Origin: Ascarosepion bandense
Lineage: Eukaryota > Mollusca > Cephalopoda > Sepiida > Sepiidae
Length of the DNA: 64,000 nt
Assembly (NCBI GenBank): GCA_037127315.1
Contig: JBBBDQ010001028.1
Location: forward strand, 930,001 to 994,000
Reading direction: 5' to 3'
The position numbers were made by a program, and so were the translations under genes. Below, one piece after another: positions 56,393 to 64,000 of the stretch (positions within the stretch are counted from its first letter, which is position 1; each line of letters begins with the position of its first letter). The notes below the pieces were generated by a model. The model saw only the letters and a program-made list of their open reading frames with translations. It made no database searches and was not told the origin of the DNA.

Positions 56393-56665
56393 CATTCTGG
56401 TCAACCATACTTTATTTATGATTTATAAATTTTTAAACATCTTTGAAATTTTTTCCAGTCCAGCGTGTATTCGGTTATTATGTTATGAAGCAAAGGCTAT
56501 ATTTATTAATAGAAACATGAAAAACTTAATACAAATCCTTTCGCACTAAGATTTTTAAAATAGTTTTTCAATTTTTATGTTAAATTGTTCCTTTTTTTTT
56601 CATATGGGATGTCATAAGAGACATATCATTAAAAGATTACGTGTTTCCAGGTTACGAAACATTCA
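56393..56665. repeat. Repeat Y, copy 3, decayed
   Basis: It contains TTATTATGTTATGAAGCAAA, GGCTATATTTATTAATAGAA and AGATTTTTAAAATAG. The order matches repeat Y copy 2 right on the other side of LINE J3. The two Y copies flanking J3 are not identical enough to be one copy simply split, and both cover the same part. Confidence 0.45.
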
Positions 56666-56884
56666 CTAAGGTTTCATAAATTTCTGTCAATTTGTGCAGA
56701 TTGATAAAGCACTCCTATTTTTGACAAATGAAACAGATTATATCCTGAGATAAGCGATCGTCCATCAGCGGTAGATCAGATTCGTCATAGGCTCGGAAAG
56801 TACAGTAATGAGCTACCTCGCGGCCGTCTTTGCTTATTTTTGTTTTTATTGTTTTTTTTTTCTTTTTACGGTGAGGTGACAACG

Positions 56885-56887
<3 letters not shown>

Positions 56888-56948
<61 letters not shown>

Positions 56949-56950
56949 TA

Positions 56951-57001
<51 letters not shown>
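56888..57001. repeat. (GT)n and (GA)n compound microsatellite
   Basis: GT repeats at 56888-56935 run into GAGA/GATAGA repeats to 57001. Open frames on both strands are repeat artefacts. Confidence 0.95.
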
Positions 57002-57002
<1 letters not shown>

Positions 57003-57299
57003 AGATATTCACCTTCTTCTCCAGACCCTAAACTGCATGTATATAGGACTACGGCTATCATACAACCTGACCATGCCATTGTATGTCAAGAAAGCTACTA
57101 TCACATTCCATTGTTCTTGTAGAGAGAATTAGCCAAAGCATCATAGAAGATGAACAGCAGAATAGTATAAAACGTTTCATGTGTTTTGTAACTTGTGAAT
57201 TTTGCATATCTTAGCAAAGATGTTATATTGTACAAGAATTTTTTTTTCTGAGAGATTTTATTTAATCTGTACATTGTTCGGTAGTAATTTGAGCATTTC

Positions 57300-57665
57300 C
57301 CGGACTAATTAATGATGAAATATTCTCAGTGCATGAGGATTTAGTGTTGAAGATCTCAGAATTCTCTTTGTCTTTCTCGATCTTTGCTCAGAGTTTTACT
57401 AATTTAAGACAACAGTGGCCTTTAAGGCTTTCAAGGAATTGATGAATTTCTTCAGTTTATGGAAGTTATCATAGCTTTGAACTTCCTCAATTTTTTTTCA
57501 CTGCCCTTTTGCTTAAATTTTCCTAGAATTTTTCTTGTGCTTGGCTTCAGGTCCTAACATCACTTTAATGACCTTATTAAGGGCGTCACTGAATGTGGCC
57601 AACTTTTCAGCGCTGTGTAACTCATTCAATTCCTCATTGGGAACCCCATAAAGATGGCTACGTTA
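57300..57665 (-). pseudogene. Possible processed pseudogene fragment, family unknown
   Basis: On the minus strand, protein-like sequence can be read through a few stops: LYGVPNEELNELHSAEKLAT, FSDALNKVIKVMLGPEAKHK, then YDNFHKLKKFINSLKALKAT. Helical, Lys/Leu-rich and of regular composition, it looks unlike the chance frames nearby. I could not name the family, and no splice sites or poly(A) were found to prove retroposition. Confidence 0.3.
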
Positions 57666-58327
57666 TAAAAATTAGCTTCATCCAAGAAAATATCATAAGT
57701 TAAAAACTGTAGAAAATTCTATCTTTTCTAGATTATTTTTACGATGTTGCAAGGACAAGTCGTTAACAGTGTTTCCATGATAAACAGTAAACCAAATGTA
57801 TATTAGTTTTTAATAGAGTCGTTATCAAATTCAGAAATATAGTAAATGTTTCTTTTTAGCATAAAATTTAACAAACATCATAACGAATGACTAGAATGTT
57901 ATACAGATAATAAGAAATCACCTAATTAATTAATTTAGACAGGAAGAACATATATAGATGGGTAAAAAAAAAAAATGTTTACTTTTAGTCTATTCTTATG
58001 TTCAAAAGAGAAATAGCATATTTATACATTGCATATGGATTACTATCCGACAAATATTTTCTCACAAATGCGTTGCGTTTTTAGACACATACAAAAGTTA
58101 CGCACTACACATAACTATATAATATGTATAACACGATAATACGTTGTATTTGTTTTATTTTATATTATGCAAAACTTGTCAAAGAGCAAATAAGGAACCA
58201 CTCGTTAAGATATGTCCAAAATCTAGATGTTTCTTCTCGTCTTCATCCAAGGAATCAATCTTGACTGACTTGATTTTTCACTTGACTTGCTGCAAAACGA
58301 CAAGTTCCTTTATTTTTATTTACTTAC
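57666..58327. other. Intron 2 end near exon 2
   Basis: This is AT-rich and nothing was recognised. Confidence 0.5.
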
Positions 58328-58403
58328 GTTTTCTTTTCGACCAAAGTGGAGAAAGTGTTGAAGTTTACTCAGAGTGTTTGTGTAAATCTCCAAGACTTGA
58401 TGC
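58328..58403 (-). CDS. Carboxypeptidase exon 2: propeptide, first strand and helix
   Basis: The exon lies between an ATTTCAG acceptor and a GTAAGT donor. It has one base completing the Gly codon from exon 1 and then 25 codons starting HQVLEIYTNTLSKLQHFL. The pattern G-x-x-V-L-x-I...L..L..L is that of the carboxypeptidase activation domain. It ends in phase 0. The exon is too short and has no ATG, so it is easily missed by simple ORF scans. It was found by following the splice phase from exon 1. Confidence 0.85.
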
Positions 58404-58927
58404 CTGAAATGAAATTTTTATGAAATAATAGAAATAACTGGTTTGAAAAACGCATTACCCTCCCTCTCTCCCCCTCTCTTTCTCTCTCACACACACACAA
58501 ACACACATTTATATACAGATTTTACTTGAAAAACGATGACTTATTTTTTATTTATATTATGTTTTTAATCAACTGAGCAATCATTCAGTGAAAATTCATT
58601 TTATTTCATTAATTTTGTTACATTATTAAATAAATGGAATAACTTCTCAACTGAAAATTTTTAGTTAATATGGGGAGAATGTTGTTAATGAAGAGAAAAT
58701 GATATTAAATGAATTTTAATCAGATTTACAGTGGATATATCTATGAAGTTTTAATGAAGAATTCTTTTGAAAAGATTGTATAACTTGATATCAAAGTGGT
58801 AAGAAGAAATATTTTTATTAAATCATTTTCCACTGTTTTTTTAATTTTTTTTATTTTGCTCAAAGAAAACAGGAGTTTCATATTGAACAGAATCTAACTC
58901 GCCATTTTTCCGTTTTTGTTCGAGTAC
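58404..58927. other. Intron 1, end near exon 2
   Basis: A CT-rich then CA tract (58460-58506) lies near the acceptor side. The rest is AT-rich without a gene. Confidence 0.5.
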
Positions 58928-58952
58928 TTTCGGCCGTTTCGGTCATTATCAG
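58928..58952 (-). other. Hammerhead-like motif 4, imperfect
   Basis: On the minus strand it reads CTGATAA, an imperfect GACC/GGCC stem region, then GAAA. One core position differs from CUGANGA. It resembles the three other motifs and may mark another Penelope-like relic. Confidence 0.3.
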
Positions 58953-61310
58953 GAACTAAATGTTGTCAGTATCGTACACAAACGTTTATTTGCTGCATCC
59001 TGACATTTTGGAAACTTGACATTTCTAATTCAAATATACATGTATTGTTTAAATGATGTCATGTATAGAATGATTTCACAGAGCTTGACAAAACGCAAAA
59101 AACAAGAATATAAATATTTTACACATATTTTGATTGTTTTCTGCGCATTTTCAATATTTGATGCATAAAATTTTAAAACTCTCCCTTAGTGAAAGATATT
59201 TTATTCAATTCTGGTTGTTAACTTTTTATTTCTTATAGTATTTTAAGTCTTTATTTATAGTGTATGCTGTATTGTATTCTGATGTTTATTATCTACGAAT
59301 ATTTGTCATATGCTAATTGTTGTATGTTGGTTCTTTGTTATAATTGTTGTACTAAGTTTCATGACATAATTCTTATTTTATATCTGCGTGTAAATTTATT
59401 AAATTTACCTTCATAATTAAAAAAAATAGGTTTTGATTTTGTTTTTGTTTTTTTATATATTGAAGTAGTCAAATTGAGCGTATACTAAAACTTTAAGAAA
59501 AGTAATTCGGCTATTCATAAGTGTTATTCTCAGAGGTTTCTTTAAGGTTTTCTTTTATTTTGTCTTTGTTTTTCTTTTAGTAAGAATTTGTCATCGATAT
59601 TAAAAATTTTATTTTCTATGTTAGTCATGTAGAAGTTAGATAAAGTAGGATCGAGAGGCAATTTATGCATTCAGTTTGTGTAAAATGATTCCGTGATGAT
59701 AATAAAATGTTATTTGCGACGTGCAGGATAGAAGTTTTTATGTATAATCGTTGGTCTAGAAATAGAAGCGAAGAATGCTTATTTACATTTTTTATTAAAA
59801 ATATTTTTTTCTTCGATGAGCACATTGTAAAATAAACCTTAAACGAGTTTAGAATGTTTTTAATAGGATTATTTGAGTGCAGTATTTCAAGAAACTCATT
59901 AGTGGAATTTACACTGTATTAATTTGTTGGTATGTATGATTAAATCAGTTCGTTAGATAAGTGAACAAAAGGTTCTACTTAATCTAATTTGAAAAGTTTA
60001 TAAGACTTGGGAATAATCATGGTGTAGCCAACATTCTAAAATATCCAAATCAAGCTTTGAAAATTATTAACACTCATTTGGTTAGGTAAGCCGCTTTGAC
60101 GAATGGCTTTCGCATATGTTATCGAAGAAACTTGAGGATCGTATTTAAATGATTCACTTTTGATTGAATTGTGAGAACGGGCGATGAAAAGCCAGTATTT
60201 TAACATGAAACGCAATGAGCCACCATTAACCGCTAAAAGCTGGTCTTCATCCAAACAAGGTACTGATAAGATTGAAATGGAATGATTCGAACAAGAACTA
60301 CTTCCAGTTAGACCAATTGAAAGTTGCAAAGCGTCCACAAAGAGCGAAATATTCAATCAAGATAACGCTATAGTCACTAGATATTGATAATTATTTATTT
60401 TGGTCTTCACAAAATTCTTTTTTAAAAAATTAGCAAAAACGCCTTCAGCAGTTCTTTTTCGAGAAAGATAAAATATTATGAAGTTGCTTAAAAGTTGTCA
60501 ATGGAACAAAACAATAAATATGTGAAAGTTAATGACAAAAAAAACAAAAAAACAAATAATAAAAAAACAAAAAAAACTCTTTCATTTTTACTTAATCAAC
60601 GGAACGAATTTTTTACGTTGCCATGAGCCAATACAAATATTTTAAAGTGCTTAAACTTAATTAAATTAGACAAAACATAGCTGTAAGCATAAGATCTATG
60701 TCGAGAAACATAAGCAAATACTACATGTTCATTTTTAAGAAAACATATTAGCAAGGAAAAGCTATATCTTGTTCAGTGAAAAAGACAAACAACAGTACAA
60801 AAATGAACTAACTAGAAATAATTAACTGATATGAGATATTCTCTAGCATAGACAGCGAAATGGGAACAATCCATCCCTGAAAAGTGTAGTAGGTTTGATT
60901 TGATTAATTCCCTGGAGGTGAACAATTCTGACAGACATTTGAAGACGGTTGGAGAGTATAACGGTCGAAATATTGCGGTTACAACAGTTAAGATAAGAAC
61001 ACTTGTCTGAGTAAATAAGGATAGTAAAATCAAGAATCAGTTTTAAATTTCTATGACTTTCATTGCTTGCGCCTGTATATTTTTAATTTTAAGTTAGTTT
61101 TTTTTTAAACTAAACGTATAGAATTTTAAAATAAATTCATAAAACGTTTGTATGAGTAGAAGTTGGTCTATTTATTTTTAAATGATTATGAAATAAGATT
61201 ATTTAGTTAATATGAAGAAAATGGGATAAGCGGTAAAAACAGAAAATACAAGCCTTCAATCAGAGAAAGAAGAAAAGAAATGGCATGTGAGGAAGACAAA
61301 AAAAATTCCA
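58953..61310. other. Intron 1, AT-rich; weak integrase-like frame at 60036-60356
   Basis: Most is AT-rich DNA. A minus-strand frame of 106 codons at 60036-60356 contains VPCLDEDQLLAVNGG, which recalls the 'LDEDGLLRVGGR' block of BEL/Pao integrases, but no second motif confirms this. Confidence 0.25.
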
Positions 61311-61322
61311 TTGAAGGGGCTA

Positions 61323-61362
<40 letters not shown>

Positions 61363-62094
61363 ACTGGAATATTGTAAGGCGACTGGGTGGATGACTTGTC
61401 TTGGGGTGAATCTATTTTATAATACCGTCACCAATACGTCACCAATACGACACTCTTGGAATGTGACGTATGTTTATTGTTTATTGAAGGTCTGTAGCAT
61501 GCTGTAAGTGTGGTAACAATGAGGTACTGTAATTGACTGCGATGGTGATGTTTCTGATTGCCTAGACACAGTAAGACAGAGACCGCACTCGTACTAAAAA
61601 ACTGATTGTATGGCTGAGCGAGATGCGAGAATCTTTTCGCTACTAGCCTACTACATAAGAAACTCTCTACTTTGGGATTTAGTGTTCCCAAAACAAAACA
61701 AAACGAAACAAACAAAAAAAAAAAAAAAAAAAAAAAAAAAACAATACTTCCTTTGGTATTTGGTTCCGCAAAAAATTCCAAGAATCACTTGGCGGACTTG
61801 GAAGGAAAAGTGATCTTATTCTTAATCTTTTTGTTTTTGGCGAAATGCTGACAGAAATTAATCCATGTTGCAAATTTACTTAAGTTCATTTTTATTCTGA
61901 AGGAAAAAGTAAATTTCCTTTCTTTAAGAAGCTAAAGAATCTTTGTTTGTATAAAAATTCGCCAACTAGTACTTTTTCTTTTTGCATCCGACTTTAATAA
62001 AAAGTTTTCCAAAAGAAATGTGAAAGCACAAACAAAAAAATTTTTTTTTAAAGATTTTGTTTACTTCTGTTTGTAAGAAGAAAAAGAAGAAGAA

Positions 62095-62132
<38 letters not shown>

Positions 62133-62240
62133 TGCGAGAAAAATGTTTGAAAATCTTAAAATTTTTCTTTCCTATTCTTCCTGATGTTAAAAAAAGGAAG
62201 AAGAAAAAAAAAAAAAAGAAGAAGCATAATCCTCCGTGAA
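61311..62240. repeat. Intron 1 purine tracts: (GAAA)n, poly(A), (GA)n
   Basis: (GAAA)n lies at 61323-61362, A-runs at 61713-61741, (GA)n at 62098-62128 and an A/G-rich run at 62188-62224. Confidence 0.9.
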
Positions 62241-62307
62241 GCTGCGATGTTGCATTTCATTTAATGTGTACTTTCGAGTCGAACGTTACTGGTTGTTGCA
62301 TTCCAGA

Positions 62308-62434
62308 GAATGATAATCGGTTGAAAATAACTAAAAACTTTTTAGTTTTAGTTATTTTAACCGATATTATCAGTCTCTCTATTTGTAAACCAAAAAGTCT
62401 TTTTACTTAAAGTTTTTAAGTAAAAAGATTTTTG
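62308..62434. repeat. Two adjacent small hairpins
   Basis: TGATAATCGGTTGAAAATAA is followed by its imperfect inverse (62311-62371). Next, CTTTTTACTTAAA and TTTAAGTAAAAAG form a second hairpin at about 62398-62428. Confidence 0.7.
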
Positions 62435-62819
62435 CGAATAATTCGAACTCAATTCTATTCGATAAACCGAACTATTCTTGAGTTGAGTCTTTCGGTTTTT
62501 CAACTGAAATTTTTTTCTTCATTATCAAAAATCAAAATATTGGGAAATTATAGTCTGGATCCAAGTTCAGGTCTTATGCGTTTTACGAGGAATAAAGTTA
62601 AGAAGATTAATATTTTTGAATTTTAACTCAAACTGGGTGCGTTGCAATTTGGACTATAAACACGTAACAGTGAACACTACAGTGTGGTGTTTAAATTAGT
62701 AATGAAAAGCACTTTGAACTTGTAATATCTTATCTGAAATAGTACAAACACATTCACTCATAACAAATAAAAATAAAAATAAATCTGAAACAACAATCTT
62801 TTCGTTATGTAAACTGATG

Positions 62820-62843
62820 AAATAATAATAATAATAATAATAA

Positions 62844-62874
<31 letters not shown>

Positions 62875-63490
62875 AAGAAGGTGGTGGTGGTGGTGGTGGT
62901 GGTGGCGATGGGGAGTCTTGGTAGTGATCTTTTATTTTTTTTTTATTGAATCAAGACGAATATTTTAAAAAAAGTAAACTACGAACGAAAAAGTCCTCTA
63001 CTTGAACAAGAAGAAGAAATTAATTAAAAAATCTGATGTTTGGTCATTTGGCAACGTTTTCAAAAATGATTCGGACAGATAAATTTTCAGCACCCCCACA
63101 TTAACAATTAATTACTTTAAATGCTACTACTTTTTCCAACTACTACTGCTACTACTACTACTACTACTACTACTAATAATAATAATAATAATAATAATAA
63201 GAAGAAGAAGAAGAAGAAGAAAGGACAATAATGGGAAGTCCTAGAAATGTGGGAGGATGGTCGTAGCGATAAGTTAAAGTACAATTATTATTATTATCAT
63301 TATTATTATTATTATTATTATTATTAATTTATAATAATAATAATCTCAAAAGAGTTATTTTAAAAATTAATTAATATATTAGATGAGTAATAATATTTTT
63401 TAATTGAACAAAAAAACTGATCACATATGTTAAACGTTAATAACTACTACTTCTATTATTATTATTATTATTATTATTAATCATAATGCG
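62820..63490. repeat. Triplet-repeat cluster: (AAT)n(AAG)n(GTG)n and (CTA)n(AAT)n(AAG)n, (TTA)n
   Basis: 62820-62906 is AAT, then AAG, then GTG repeats without interruption. 63142-63220 is CTA, then AAT, then AAG. TTA repeats lie at about 63285-63326 and 63456-63480. The same unit order (AAT then AAG) at two sites 320 bp apart suggests a shared origin. Confidence 0.95.
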
Positions 63491-63757
63491 ATGATGAAGG
63501 CGAAAAAGAGACAATTTAACTAACAAACCGCAACAACAATAATAAAGTTTTTAACAATATGCAGAAGAATTGAGACGATACAACCAAAGCAAGCTAAAAA
63601 ACAAAATAGTTAATAAAACAGTGGCTTGCTGTCACTTATTCGCCAGTGAAAGCCACTATGACTTGGGTGAAAACGTAAGGAGTAAATTCTTCGTTAAATG
63701 CAAATTCAGCACTTTTCTCTCACCCTCACTGTTTTAAACCGATTAAATTTTACTCAC
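63491..63757. other. Intron 1, start near exon 1
   Basis: There is no repeat or gene seen apart from the GTGAGT donor side of exon 1. Confidence 0.5.
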
Positions 63758-63879
63758 CCGTAGTAGGAAACATTTCGCCCAGTCGTCGGATGACCCTCAA
63801 CAATACTCTGATCAGCTGTGCAGAAAGAAAAACTCAAAAAGAGAAAAGTAAAACAAAGTGAAAAGACAACTTTTCTCAT
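63758..63879 (-). CDS. Carboxypeptidase exon 1: start codon and signal peptide
   Basis: The start ATG is at 63879-63877 with a purine at -3. The first 40 codons begin MRKVVFSLCFTFLFLSF, a basic start followed by a hydrophobic core, ending near FCTA, which fits signal peptidase cleavage before DQSIVEG. The exon ends TAC TAC GG before a GTGAGT donor (phase 2) and joins exon 2 to give Tyr-Tyr-Gly-His, as expected at the start of an M14 propeptide. The 5' UTR is purine-rich on this strand. The TATA-like AT runs at 63950-64000 are too repetitive to call a promoter. Confidence 0.85.
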
Positions 63880-64000
63880 AGCGCTTTTTTTTCTTTTCTT
63901 TTTTCGTGTCTATTTCCTTTCTCAGCCTTTTTCTCTAACAATGTTTATACATATAACTATGTATAAATATATATACATATACGTATATATGTACTTAAAT

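Larger units (their letters stand above)
21096..63879 (-). other. Gene span: secreted M14 zinc carboxypeptidase (A/B type), exons 1-9, 3' end missing
   Basis: Nine minus-strand exons join into one reading frame of about 347 residues. Order: signal peptide, activation propeptide, a basic activation site (HRHKR), then the catalytic domain through the third zinc ligand. Visible M14 residues are HGRE (zinc His and Glu plus the following-family Arg), DRLWRKTRS (substrate-binding arginines), DINRN (Asn-Arg that binds the substrate carboxylate), ISLHAYGQL (third zinc His), and the cysteine pair NCIGVD and DPCSVE that matches the conserved disulfide. The family removes C-terminal residues from peptides and is secreted as a zymogen. 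The C-terminal exons with the catalytic Glu and specificity residue are not found, so A-type or B-type cannot be decided. Introns 1-8 hold almost all the mobile elements right of 21 kb. Intron phases agree except at exon 4 as assembled. Confidence 0.93.

Noticed and set aside
63950..64000. TATA promoter of the carboxypeptidase
   Set aside because: The whole stretch is alternating AT/TATA low complexity; no single element can be chosen.

Overview
The window is animal nuclear DNA. It has multi-exon coding with long AT-rich introns, several metazoan retrotransposon clades, mariner transposons, tRNA- and 5S-derived SINEs and very many GT, GA, GATA and AT microsatellites. I see no bacterial operons, phage or CRISPR. 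The mix of Tx1-like and Jockey/CR1-like LINEs, Penelope-like and mariner elements, and tRNA SINEs would fit a mollusc, perhaps a cephalopod, but the taxon is an inference.

One host gene is recognisable: a secreted M14 zinc carboxypeptidase (A/B type) on the minus strand, from about 63.9 kb down to 21.1 kb. I can place nine exons: signal peptide, propeptide exons, activation-site exon, and catalytic exons with the HxxE zinc motif, the substrate-binding arginines, Asn-Arg, and the third zinc histidine. All junction phases agree except at exon 4 as assembled. The last exons (catalytic Glu, specificity pocket) are not found and probably lie to the left of the window. Two of the eight introns appear to be GC-AG.

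The most unusual feature is in intron 4. A 91-bp tandem array (31.7-37.45 kb, about 63 copies) is built from the last 45 bp of exon 4 plus the first 46 bp of the intron, so every copy carries the exon end and its 5' splice site.

From left to right: 0-3.6 kb holds Ty3/Gypsy-type gag and protease relics. 3.65-14.0 kb is a Tx1-like LINE (A) interrupted by an almost complete Jockey/CR1-like LINE on the other strand. 14.0-17.86 kb is a second, internally deleted Tx1-like LINE (B) ending in a perfect hairpin. 18-21 kb holds an AT-rich repeat and a dead mariner. 21-31 kb has exons 9 to 5 with SINEs, AT-rich repeats and an RTE-like LINE in the introns. 31.7-37.5 kb is the array and exon 4. 38-47 kb is intron 3, with an 89-bp-arm perfect hairpin, a Gypsy pol relic hit by a 5S-rRNA-derived SINE, a tRNA SINE and a mariner. 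47.6-58.3 kb is exon 3 and intron 2, with three more classes of dead element: a head-to-head SINE pair, a Penelope-like GIY-YIG frame with a hammerhead-like motif downstream, and a mariner split by a LINE. 58.3-64 kb is exon 2, a long intron 1 rich in triplet repeats, and exon 1.

No transposable element here looks intact. The coding density of the host gene is about 1 kb in 43 kb.
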